Shown here: positions 1 through 6,790 of the stretch, piece after piece
How positions within the stretch are numbered: position 1 is the first letter of the stretch
How the letters are laid out: each line of letters begins with the position of its first letter
Source: Micromonosporaceae bacterium
GTDB taxonomy: Bacteria; Actinomycetota; Actinomycetes; Mycobacteriales; Micromonosporaceae
Assembly (NCBI GenBank): GCA_019689695.1
Contig: JADGHA010000170.1
Coordinates: 1-8,129 of the forward strand
Length of the DNA stretch: 8,129 nt
Direction: 5' to 3'
Program-made: the position numbers and the translations under genes
Notes under the pieces: generated by a model
What the model saw: the letters and a program-made list of their open reading frames with translations, nothing else
Database searches by the model: none
What the model was told of the DNA's origin: nothing

Positions 1-3000
1 GCGCCGCCCGGCCCGGGCGGCGGCGCCCCCGGCCCGCCGCCGCCGACCTGCTGCGCGAGGCGCTCGGCCTGTGGCGCGGCCCGGCGCTGGCCGACGTGGC
101 AGACGCCGACTTCGCCCGGGCCCCGGCGGCCCGCCTGACCGAGCTGCGGCTGAGTGCCGTCGAGGACCGCATCGAGGCGGAGCTGCGGCTGGGTGCGGCC
201 GGGGTGGACGTGCTCGCCGAGCTGGAGGAGCTGGTGGCCCAGCACCCGCTGCGCGAGCGGCTGGCCGCGCTGCAGGTCCGCGCCCGGTACGCCGCCGGCC
301 GGCCGGCGGACGCGCTGGCCGCGTACGAGCGGGCCCGTGCCGCCCTCGCCGACCAGCTGGGCATGGATCCGTCACCCGAGCTGGCCGCCCTGCACGTGGC
401 GATCCTGCGCGGAGATTCCGGCCTCCTGACCGCGGGGCCGACCGAGCCGGCCGAGCAGGCCGAGCGGGCCGAGCGGGCCGAGCCGGTGGAGCCCGCGCCC
501 GCCGCGCCGGCTGCGTCTTCAGGCAACGGGGCGCCGCGCACCAACCTGCGCTCCGCGCTGACCAGCTTCGTGGGACGCGAGGAGGATGTGGCCCGGGTCG
601 GCGAAATGGTCGGCGAGTCCCGCCTCACCACGCTCATCGGGCCCGGCGGCGCGGGTAAGACCCGGCTGGCCGTCGAGTCGGCCCGGACCCGGCTGCGCCA
701 CATGCCCGACGGCGTCTGGCTGGTGGAGCTGGCCCCGGTCACCGACGGCAGTGAGCTGCCGTGGTCCGTGCTCGCCGCGCTCGGCCTGCGCGAGCAGGCG
801 GTCCTGTCGGGCCGGGCCCGGCCGCGCGGCGCCGCCGAGCTGACCGAGCAGCGGGCCGAGCTGACCGAGCAGCGGGCCGAGCTGACCGAGCAGCGGGCGG
901 TGGGCCCGAAGGGCTGGGCGGTGGCGGAATCGCTGGACCGCCTGGTCGGCGCGCTGGCCGACAAGCGCCTGCTGCTCGTCCTGGACAACTGCGAGCACCT
1001 GGTCGAGATGGCCGCGGCGACGGTGGACCGGCTGCTCGGCGCCTGCCCCGGGGTACGGGTGCTGGCCACCAGCCGGGAGCCGCTGCGCATCACCGGCGAG
1101 AGCCTCTGGCCGGTCGGTCCGCTGCCGATGCCGCCGGAGGACGCGTCGCCGGCCGAGGCCCTCCGCTACCCGGCGGTGCGGCTGTTCGCCGACCGGGCCG
1201 CCGCGGTGCGGCCGGGCTTCGCCGTGGACGACACGACGGTGAGGCCGGTGGTCCGGATCTGCCGTGCCCTTGACGGCATGCCGCTCGCCATCGAACTGGC
1301 CGCGGCCCGGCTGCGCTCGATGACCGCGCAGCAGGTCGCGACCCGGCTGAACGACCGGTTCCGGCTGCTCACCGGCGGCAGCCGCACCGCCCTGCCGCGC
1401 CACCAGACGCTGCGTGCCGTGGTCGACTGGAGCTGGGAACTGCTCGACGAGGCCGAGCGCGCGCTGCTGCGGCGGCTGGCCGTCTTCACCGGCGGCGCCA
1501 CCGTCGAAGCGGCCGAGCAGGTCTGCGCCGGCGGAGCGGTCGCCCCGGCCGACGTGTTCGACCTGCTCACCGCGCTGGCAGACAAGTCGCTGCTGGTGGC
1601 CGGCGGGGAGGCGAGGGGGCCGGGAGAGCCATCGCCCCGCTTCCGGATGCTGGAGACCATCCGCGCGTACGGCCTGGAGCGGCTGGCCGAGGCCGGCGAG
1701 GCGGACCAGATCCGCGCCGCGCACGCGGCTTATTTCCTGGCTCTCGCCGACCGGGCCGAGCCGCACCTGCGCCGCGCCGAGCAGGTGTACTGGCTGGCCC
1801 GGCTCAGCGAGGAGCACGACAACCTGCACGCCGCCCTCCGCGCGGCCATCGCCGCCGGGGACGCGCTGACCGCCAACGAGATGGTCTGCGCGCTCGGCTT
1901 CTACTGGTGGCTGTCCGGCCGGCGGGCCGAGGCCTGCGAGTTCGCCGCCGAGGTGCTCGCGATGCCCGCGGAGGGCACGCCGGCCCGGGTGCGCGCGGCA
2001 ACGTACTTGCTGGGTGCGCTGAACGGGATCGAGGCGAATCGGGATCCGGACACGCTGCGGGAGTGGATGGCGAACGCCGTCCGGCTGCTGTCCCAGGCGC
2101 CGCCGGCACAGCAACCGGATGCCCATCCGTTCCTGCGGGCGCTCGAACCGTTCAGCGTGCTGATCGAGACCAACGGCGACCAGCGGGCGCTGTCCGCGCT
2201 CGGGAAGCTCTTCGACGACCCGGACCAGTGGAACCGCGGGATCGGCTACATGATGCACGCCCACGTGCTGCTCAACAGCGGCCGCGAGCATGAACGGGCG
2301 GAGGCGGACTTCCGCCGCGCCCTGGCAGAGTTCCGGGCGCTGGGCGAGCGGTGGGGCATTTCGTTCGCGCTGACCGCCCTGTCCGAACTGTCCAGCTGGC
2401 GGGGGGATCATCAGCAGTCGGCCGCGATGCTCCAGGAGGCGATCGCCCGCATCCGCGAGCTCGGGACCAGAGAGGATCTGCCGCAGCTGCAGATCCGGTA
2501 CGCGCACGAGCTGTGGCTGCTCGGCGAGCGCGAGCGGGCCGAAGCGATGGTGGTCGAGGCGGAGCGCATCGCCGATCAGGTGGGCCTGCCCGAGCTGATC
2601 GGCAATGTGGCCCACGCGCGGGCCGGGATGGCCCGGCAGGAAGGCGAGCAGGCCCTGCGCAACGGCGACCAGGTGCGCGCCCGCGAACTGTTCGACGCCG
2701 CGGGGCGGCGGCTGGCCCGGGCGACCACCGTGCTGTCCGGGCTGGCCAGCACCGCCCCTCAGTTCCATGCGCTGGTGGCCAGCGAGCTCGGCTGCCTGGC
2801 CGGAGCGACCGGAGACATCGAGGCGGCCCGCACCCACCATGGCACGGCGCTCGCGCGGGCCGTGCACTCCAGAGACGCGCCGGTGACCGCGACGATCACG
2901 GTTGGCATCGCTGACTTCGCCCTGCGTACCCAGGACGCGGCCGGCGCGGCGTTCCTGCTGGGCGCCGCGGAGGCGATCCGCGGCATGCCCTGCCGGGACC

Positions 3001-3113
3001 AGGCCGACGCGCTGCGGGTGGAGCGACAGGCGCGGGCCGCCACCCTGGACACCATCACCGAACTGGTCGCCCCGATCCTCGGCCAGGACGCCGTGGCTAG
3101 ACCCTCCGCCTGA
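1..3113 (+). CDS. SARP/AfsR-like transcriptional regulator, 5' partial (BTAD + NB-ARC-type ATPase + TPR-like region)
   Basis: A large regulator read from base 3; the frame is open to the window edge, so the start and the N-terminal winged-helix DNA-binding domain are missing. About 1036 residues are visible. Residues 15-140 (bases 45-420) match the bacterial transcriptional activation domain, with LLREALGLWRGPAL, HPLRERL and the DALAAYERAR helix. After a repetitive linker comes a STAND-type NTPase: Walker A GPGGAGKT (bases 639-662), Walker B LLLVLDNCEH (969-998), TSRE (1068-1079) and GMPLAIELAAAR (1275-1310). A winged-helix segment with DWSWELL follows near 1422-1446. The remaining C-terminal half is helical and TPR-like, ending in the FLLGAAEAIRG motif usual for this family. 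Such proteins activate secondary-metabolite or developmental genes, with the NTPase and TPR parts thought to regulate DNA binding. The GTG at 96 is an internal valine codon, because the BTAD domain begins before it. Its target is unknown; the neighbouring exporter is a candidate. Confidence 0.93.
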   Translation, partial: AARPGRRRPRPAAADLLREALGLWRGPALADVADADFARAPAARLTELRLSAVEDRIEAELRLGAAGVDVLAELEELVAQHPLRERLAALQVRARYAAGRPADALAAYERARAALADQLGMDPSPELAALHVAILRGDSGLLTAGPTEPAEQAERAERAEPVEPAPAAPAASSGNGAPRTNLRSALTSFVGREEDVARVGEMVGESRLTTLIGPGGAGKTRLAVESARTRLRHMPDGVWLVELAPVTDGSELPWSVLAALGLREQAVLSGRARPRGAAELTEQRAELTEQRAELTEQRAVGPKGWAVAESLDRLVGALADKRLLLVLDNCEHLVEMAAATVDRLLGACPGVRVLATSREPLRITGESLWPVGPLPMPPEDASPAEALRYPAVRLFADRAAAVRPGFAVDDTTVRPVVRICRALDGMPLAIELAAARLRSMTAQQVATRLNDRFRLLTGGSRTALPRHQTLRAVVDWSWELLDEAERALLRRLAVFTGGATVEAAEQVCAGGAVAPADVFDLLTALADKSLLVAGGEARGPGEPSPRFRMLETIRAYGLERLAEAGEADQIRAAHAAYFLALADRAEPHLRRAEQVYWLARLSEEHDNLHAALRAAIAAGDALTANEMVCALGFYWWLSGRRAEACEFAAEVLAMPAEGTPARVRAATYLLGALNGIEANRDPDTLREWMANAVRLLSQAPPAQQPDAHPFLRALEPFSVLIETNGDQRALSALGKLFDDPDQWNRGIGYMMHAHVLLNSGREHERAEADFRRALAEFRALGERWGISFALTALSELSSWRGDHQQSAAMLQEAIARIRELGTREDLPQLQIRYAHELWLLGERERAEAMVVEAERIADQVGLPELIGNVAHARAGMARQEGEQALRNGDQVRARELFDAAGRRLARATTVLSGLASTAPQFHALVASELGCLAGATGDIEAARTHHGTALARAVHSRDAPVTATITVGIADFALRTQDAAGAAFLLGAAEAIRGMPCRDQADALRVERQARAATLDTITELVAPILGQDAVARPSA
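450..485 (+). repeat. 9-base in-frame tandem repeat in the BTAD-NTPase linker
   Basis: Four nine-base units starting at 450, 459, 468 and 477 read GCCGAGCAG, GCCGAGCGG, GCCGAGCGG and GCCGAGCCG. They encode AEQ AER AER AEP, a charged stretch that continues into a proline- and alanine-rich linker (VEPAPAAPAA) between the BTAD domain and the NTPase. A flexible, length-variable linker is the likely role. Confidence 0.75.
834..896 (+). repeat. Three perfect 21-base tandem repeats inside the NTPase domain
   Basis: Units at 834-854, 855-875 and 876-896 are identical and encode AELTEQR three times in frame. They lie between the Walker A segment (639-662) and the Walker B segment (969-998), where related proteins usually have a loop of variable length. 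Identical DNA, not just identical protein, suggests recent expansion by slippage or unequal exchange. Each change of one unit keeps the frame. Confidence 0.92.
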
Positions 3114-3912
3114 GCGCCCGGACCGCGAGCGGCGCGAACACCACGACGAGCCCGGCCGCCCACAGCAGCGACTTGAGGATCGGGCCGCCCGCCGCGCCGG
3201 TGCTCAGCAGCCCGCGCACCGCGTCGGCGAGGATGGTCACCGGGTTGACCTTCACCCAGGCCTGCAACCAGCCGGGCATCCGGTCGGTGGGCACGAAGGC
3301 GTTGCTGGTGAAGCTCAGCGGGAAGATCACCATGAACCCGAAGATCTGCACCTTGTCCGGCTCACTGACCAGCACGCCGACCAGCACCGACAGCCAGGAC
3401 GCCGCCATCATGAAGACGAGCAGCAGGGCCACGGCGGCGAGCACCTGGAGCGGGCCGGTGTGCACCCGGAACCCGAGGATCACCCCGATGCCGAGCAGGA
3501 GACCGATCGACCACACCTGCTTGACCGTGTCCGCCAGGATCCGGCCGGTCAGCGGCGCCGAACGGGCGATCGGCAACGACCGCAGCCGGTCGAACACCCC
3601 CTTCGTCAGGTCCATGTTCAGCCCGAAACCGGTGGTCATCGTGGCGAAGAGCGAGTTCTGCACGATGATGCCGGCGAGCATGAACTGCACGTAATCCCGC
3701 GGAGAGCCGGAGATCGCGGTGCCGAACACGTACGTGAACAGCAGGATGAACATGACCGGCTGAATGCTCAGGTCGATGAGTTCCATCGGGTTGTGCCTGA
3801 TCTGCACCAGGCTGCGCCAGGCGAGGCTGAAGACCTGGCGTACCCCTTCCAGCGGCGTGACCCGCGGGGCGAGCGCGGGGGTGCGCGGCGCGGTCGTGGT
3901 GATGGCTGTCAT
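3097..3912 (-). CDS. DrrB-like ABC-2 type export permease
   Basis: A 271-residue integral membrane subunit of an ABC-2 exporter, a usual length for the DrrB family. Hydrophobic segments lie at about residues 49-68, 76-96, 133-149, 155-182, 187-207 and 246-266, giving the expected six. The cytoplasmic coupling motif GVFDRLRSLPIAR is at 106-118, and the family signature around FPLSFTSNAFVP (197-208) and MPGWLQAWVKVNPVT (212-226) is clear. Its ATG shares one base with the TAA of the upstream ATPase gene (TAATG), and a strong AGGAGGGG site lies 8 bases before it, so the two are translationally coupled. It should work as part of a dimeric transporter with that ATPase, exporting a hydrophobic compound, lipid or polyketide-like drug; the substrate cannot be read from the sequence. 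Its last 17 bases overlap the end of the convergent regulator gene. Confidence 0.93.
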   Translation of the reverse strand: MTAITTTAPRTPALAPRVTPLEGVRQVFSLAWRSLVQIRHNPMELIDLSIQPVMFILLFTYVFGTAISGSPRDYVQFMLAGIIVQNSLFATMTTGFGLNMDLTKGVFDRLRSLPIARSAPLTGRILADTVKQVWSIGLLLGIGVILGFRVHTGPLQVLAAVALLLVFMMAASWLSVLVGVLVSEPDKVQIFGFMVIFPLSFTSNAFVPTDRMPGWLQAWVKVNPVTILADAVRGLLSTGAAGGPILKSLLWAAGLVVVFAPLAVRALRRRV

Positions 3913-4868
3913 TATTCGTTCCCCTCCTGGGAGTCGTCTTCGGCGCGGTGTCCGGTGAGGGCGAGGAAGACCTCGTCGAGGCTGGAGCTACGCAGGGCCA
4001 GCTCGGCGATCACGACGTCGGCTTCGTCCAGCCGGCGCACCGCGGCCGGCAGCACCGCCCCGTCGGAAACCGGTGCGCTGACCAGGTTGTTGGACACCTC
4101 GGGCGTGGTGCGGGCCAGCTCACCGACGACCGAGACCACGGTGGGCAGGTCGGCCGGGTCGGCCGGGCGGACCGCCAGGGTCTGCGTGCCGGTCTTCACC
4201 TTCAGCTCGTCCGGTGTGCCGGTGGCGATCACCCGGCCGTGGTCGACCACCACGATCTCGTCGGCCAGCTGGTCGGCCTCGTCCATGTACTGGGTGGTCA
4301 GCAGCACCGTCACGCCGCCGGCCACCAGTCCCCGGACCAGATCCCAGACCTCGTTGCGGCTGCGCGGATCCAGCCCGGTGGTCGGCTCGTCCAGGTAGAG
4401 CAGCTGCGGCCGGCCGACCAGGCTGGCCGCCAGGTCCAGCCGCCGCCGCATGCCGCCGGAGTAGGTCTTGGCCGGTCGGTCCGCGGCGTCCTCCAGCCGG
4501 AACTCGGCCAGCAGCTGCCGCGCCCGCCGCTTCGCGTCCGCCCTGCTCAGGCCGAGCAGCCGGCCGAGCAGCAGCAGATTCTCCACGCCGGTCAGCGTCT
4601 CGTCCACCGAGGCGTACTGCCCGGTCAGCCCGATCAGCTGCCGCACCTTGTGCGCCTCGCGCACCACGTCGCAGCCGCCCACCTTGGCGTGCCCGGCGTC
4701 CGGCCGCAGCAAGGTGGCCAGCACCCGCACCGTGGTGGTCTTGCCGGCGCCGTTCGGCCCGAGCAGGCCGAGCACCGTCCCGGTGCGCACCGCCAGGTCG
4801 ACCCCGGCCAGCGCGGTCGTGTCACCAAAGCGCTTGACCAGCCCTTCGGCCCAGATCGCGTGCGTCAT
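3912..4868 (-). CDS. DrrA-like ABC transporter ATP-binding protein
   Basis: A 318-residue ATPase subunit driving the neighbouring permease. From the chosen start it shows Walker A GPNGAGKT (37-44), Q-loop Gln84 (LTGQYASVDE), signature YSGGMRRR (136-143), Walker B LLYLDEP (156-162) and D-loop TGLD (164-167). The switch position usually held by histidine is Gln193 in TTQYMDEAD; from memory the DrrA daunorubicin-resistance family also has glutamine here, so it need not mean loss of function. Residues from about 225 to 310 form the C-terminal accessory domain of this family, with SSSLDEVFLALTG near its end. The frame is open upstream to 4979, but the ATG at 4868 is preferred: GGGGAG lies 5 bases before it, and the protein then begins MTHAIWAEGLVKRFG, like its relatives. 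It is the first gene of the operon, downstream of the heptamer array. Confidence 0.93.
   Translation of the reverse strand: MTHAIWAEGLVKRFGDTTALAGVDLAVRTGTVLGLLGPNGAGKTTTVRVLATLLRPDAGHAKVGGCDVVREAHKVRQLIGLTGQYASVDETLTGVENLLLLGRLLGLSRADAKRRARQLLAEFRLEDAADRPAKTYSGGMRRRLDLAASLVGRPQLLYLDEPTTGLDPRSRNEVWDLVRGLVAGGVTVLLTTQYMDEADQLADEIVVVDHGRVIATGTPDELKVKTGTQTLAVRPADPADLPTVVSVVGELARTTPEVSNNLVSAPVSDGAVLPAAVRRLDEADVVIAELALRSSSLDEVFLALTGHRAEDDSQEGNE
3921..3928 (-). promoter_or_regulatory. Ribosome binding site of the ABC permease, inside the ATPase gene
   Basis: The minus strand reads AGGAGGGG here, 8 bases before the permease ATG and within the last codons of the ATPase gene. It supports the start at 3912 and coupled translation of the pair. 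Confidence 0.85.
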
Positions 4869-4873
4869 GTTCG

Positions 4874-4879
4874 CTCCCC
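4874..4879 (-). promoter_or_regulatory. Ribosome binding site of the ABC ATPase
   Basis: The minus strand reads GGGGAG, 5 bases before the ATG at 4868. This decides the start against upstream in-frame codons, which lie inside the operator-like array. Confidence 0.75.
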
Positions 4880-4899
4880 GTCGTCGTTGGTCGGGACCC

Positions 4900-4905
4900 A
4901 CCATG
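4900..4905 (-). promoter_or_regulatory. Possible -10 element for the ABC operon
   Basis: The minus strand reads CATGGT, a weak match to TANNNT. It starts 10 bases after the promoter-proximal heptamer of the array. In SARP-driven promoters the nearest heptamer sits about 8 bases from the -10 and stands in for the -35. The match is poor and only the geometry makes it worth marking. Confidence 0.25.
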
Positions 4906-4915
4906 GCGGACGGGT

Positions 4916-4989
4916 CTGACAGATGGCGAACGCTTTGCTGACAGCGCGCGGCTGACCCGCTGACAGGCAGCATCGGCACGCCCTGACAC
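4916..4989. promoter_or_regulatory. Array of four CTGACAG-like heptamers at 22-23 base spacing upstream of the ABC operon
   Basis: Plus-strand CTGACAG occurs at 4916-4922, 4938-4944 and 4960-4966, and CTGACAC at 4983-4989. The spacings are 22, 22 and 23 bases, about two helical turns, so all copies face the same side of the DNA. A further related CTGACCC lies at 4952-4958, out of phase. The sequences between copies are unrelated, so this is not a simple tandem duplication. Heptameric direct repeats one or two turns apart are the known operator layout of SARP activators. The array ends 47 bases before the ABC ATPase start, a natural promoter position. The binding protein is unknown. Confidence 0.6.
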
Positions 4990-5021
4990 GCATCCGTACG
5001 CCCGGCGAGCGGCCGGCGACG

Positions 5022-5087
5022 GCGCTCAGGCCAGCCGGCAGCAGCGCTCAGGCCAGCCGGCGACGGCGCTCAGGCCAGGGTGGCCGA
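5022..5087. repeat. 22-base tandem repeat spanning the stop codon of the IlvG-like gene
   Basis: Units begin at 5022, 5044 and 5066. The first two differ only in their last few bases and share the core GCGCTCAGGCCAGCCGGC. The third keeps GCGCTCAGGCCAG and contains the TGA stop of the gene ending at 5070. A degenerate partial unit may precede at 5000-5021, since GCCGGC recurs at 5012, 5034 and 5056. The repeat appears to have arisen by duplication of the gene's end and copies its stop codon. GCCGGC pairs (for example 5034-5039 with 5056-5061) could form weak stems in the 3' end of the transcript, but no U-run follows. Confidence 0.8.
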
Positions 5088-6692
5088 GCGCGGGTAGGCG
5101 TCCTGCGGGTCGGTGAGCACGTTGACCAGGTACGGCACGCCGGCGTCGAACGCCCGGGCCAGCGCCGGGCCCAGCTCGGCGGCCTTCGTCACCGTCTCGC
5201 CGGCCCCGCCCAGCGCACGGACCACGTCGTCGTAGCGCAGGCCGGGCTGCAGGTCGGCGGCCACGTCGTAGCCGTACATGGCCTGCATCGGGTGCTTCTC
5301 CAGGCCCCAGATCCCGTTGTTGCCCACCACGATCACCACCGGCAGCTTGTGGCGTACCAGGGACTCCGCGTCCATCAGCGAGAACCCGGCCGCGCCGTCC
5401 CCCATCAGCACGCACACCTGCCGGTCCGGGTAGGTGACCCGGGCGCCCATCGCGTAGCCCATCCCGGTGCCGAGGCAGCCGTACGGCCCGGGGTCGAGCC
5501 AGGTGCCGGGCACCGCCGGCTCCAGGTAGCGCCCGGCGTACGAGACGAAGTCCCCGCCGTCGCCGATGGTGACCGCGTCCGGGTCCAGGACCCGGCGCAG
5601 CTCCCCGTACACCCGGGCAGGCTTGATCGGGTCGGTCTCGGCCGCCATCTCTTCGGCGTCGCGGGCCCGCGCGGCGTCCTCGGCGGCCCGCAGCCCCTCC
5701 ACCCAACCGGCGTGGTCGGCCCGGGCGCCCCGGTAGTCACTCATCGCGGAGAGGATCAGCCGCAGGTCACCGGCGGGCGACACGGCCGGCTGGACGTGCG
5801 TCGCCCGCTGCGTGGGGGCGTCCACGATGTGCACGACCTGTGCCTGGCCGAAGTCGCCGAAGCCGAGCCGGAAGTCCAGCGGGGTGCCCACCACCACGAC
5901 CACGTCCGCGTCGGCGAGCGCGGTCCGCCGGGCGCGGGAGAAGGCCAGCGGATGCCCGGGTGGCAGCGCCCCGCGGCCCATGCCGTTGGTGAAGACCGGA
6001 ACCTGCAGCGCCTCGGCCGCCTCGCGCAACGCGGCGACCGCGTCCCCCGCGTACACGTCGGACCCGGCGATGATGACCGGCTGCCGCGCCGCCGCGACCA
6101 GTGCGGCGGCCTGCGACACCTGCTCCGGGTCGGGCTCGATCGGCGGCGGCGACGGCGGGGCCGGCACCGGCGCCGAGCCGGTGGAGAAGACCACCTCGAG
6201 CGGGATGTCCAGGAAGACCGGGCCGCGGTGCGGGGTGAGCGCGGTGGTCAGGGCCGCGGTGACCGCGCCGGGGATGTCCTCAGTGGCCAGGATGGTGGCC
6301 GCGTGCTTGGTGACCGGGGCGACCAGGGGCACGTGGTCCAGCTCCTGCAGGCTGCCCGAACCCCAGCGGAACTGCGGTGCCCGCCCGGCCAGCACCAGCA
6401 CGGGCGCACCGTTGAAGTGGGCGCTGGTGAGGCCGGAGATGCCGTTGGTGACGCCCGGGCCGGCGGTGAGCACGGCGAGCCCGGGGCGGCGGCGCAGCTT
6501 GGCCACCGCCTCGGCGGCGAAGACCGCAGACTGCTCGTGACGTACGTCCACAATGCGCAGTCCGGAAGAGTGCGCGGCGTCGTACAGCGGAAAGACGTGC
6601 CCGCCGGAGAGGGTGAACATCTCGGCCACGCCGGCCGCCCGCAGTGCCGCCAGCGCCAGATCTCCGCCGTGCCCGGCAACCTCCTCGGCCAC
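5070..6692 (-). CDS. ilvG: IlvG-like thiamine-diphosphate-dependent enzyme (acetolactate synthase-like)
   Basis: A 540-residue member of the acetolactate synthase/2-hydroxyacyl-CoA lyase group of thiamine-diphosphate enzymes. Visible parts are the N-terminal pyrimidine-binding domain (about 9-175) with the cofactor-activating glutamate Glu53 in RHEQ and LTAGPGVTNG at 75-84; a proline-rich linker (171-189); a central domain (190-320) with RGALPPGHPLAFSRAR; and the pyrophosphate-binding domain (375-525) with GDG at 431-433 and NN at 458-459. GNNGIWGLEKHP, the YGYDVAADLQPG segment and the ending VNVLTDPQDAYPRSATLA resemble, from memory, the IlvG protein of Mycobacterium tuberculosis. That protein is annotated as an acetolactate synthase large subunit, but its reaction is not certain, so C-C ligation or lyase activity on another 2-keto or acyl-CoA substrate is possible. 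GTG at 6692 is chosen because GGGAGGT lies 6 bases before it; a TTG seven codons upstream lacks such a site. No small regulatory subunit gene is adjacent. Confidence 0.88.
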   Translation of the reverse strand: MAEEVAGHGGDLALAALRAAGVAEMFTLSGGHVFPLYDAAHSSGLRIVDVRHEQSAVFAAEAVAKLRRRPGLAVLTAGPGVTNGISGLTSAHFNGAPVLVLAGRAPQFRWGSGSLQELDHVPLVAPVTKHAATILATEDIPGAVTAALTTALTPHRGPVFLDIPLEVVFSTGSAPVPAPPSPPPIEPDPEQVSQAAALVAAARQPVIIAGSDVYAGDAVAALREAAEALQVPVFTNGMGRGALPPGHPLAFSRARRTALADADVVVVVGTPLDFRLGFGDFGQAQVVHIVDAPTQRATHVQPAVSPAGDLRLILSAMSDYRGARADHAGWVEGLRAAEDAARARDAEEMAAETDPIKPARVYGELRRVLDPDAVTIGDGGDFVSYAGRYLEPAVPGTWLDPGPYGCLGTGMGYAMGARVTYPDRQVCVLMGDGAAGFSLMDAESLVRHKLPVVIVVGNNGIWGLEKHPMQAMYGYDVAADLQPGLRYDDVVRALGGAGETVTKAAELGPALARAFDAGVPYLVNVLTDPQDAYPRSATLA

Positions 6693-6698
6693 GCCACC

Positions 6699-6705
6699 AC
6701 CTCCC
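6699..6705 (-). promoter_or_regulatory. Ribosome binding site of the IlvG-like gene
   Basis: The minus strand reads GGGAGGT, 6 bases before the GTG at 6692. It overlaps the codons that an upstream TTG start would use, so it argues for the shorter protein. Confidence 0.8.
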
Positions 6706-6727
6706 GCGAACAAAGTTACCGCCGAGT

Positions 6728-6744
6728 CAGCTTACGGGTAGCTG
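6728..6744. promoter_or_regulatory. Short inverted repeat upstream of the IlvG-like gene
   Basis: CAGCT (6728-6732) and AGCTG (6740-6744) are inverted arms separated by 7 bases, in the 98-base gap before the IlvG-like gene. On the minus strand the repeat contains TAAGCT, a possible -10 hexamer with no convincing -35. It may be an operator or chance. Confidence 0.25.
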
Positions 6745-6790
6745 TCGAACTCCGGTCGCGGGGCGTCGGGACCATACGCCGGCCCGCGGG

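Noticed and set aside
519..2867. A 782-codon open frame on the minus strand opposite the regulator gene
   Set aside because: Its length follows from the GC-rich codon pattern of the plus-strand gene. The translation is low in complexity, rich in Gly, Gln, Arg and Pro, and shows no domain motif, while the plus strand carries clear BTAD and ATPase motifs.
2902..4398. A 498-codon plus-strand open frame over the ABC operon
   Set aside because: It is the shadow of the permease and ATPase genes; the translation is rich in His, Arg, Gln and Pro with no recognisable domain.
4895..4916. GACCC and GGGTC inverted arms near the exporter promoter
   Set aside because: Arms of only 5 bases with a 12-base gap are expected by chance in DNA of this composition.
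4869..4979. N-terminal extension of the ABC ATPase to 4979
   Set aside because: The extra 37 residues are not family-like and would run through the heptamer array. The ATG at 4868 has its own ribosome binding site and gives the usual N-terminus.
4916..5087. CRISPR array
   Set aside because: The heptamers are too short to be CRISPR repeats, and the 22-base units are adjacent with no unique spacers; no cas gene is present.
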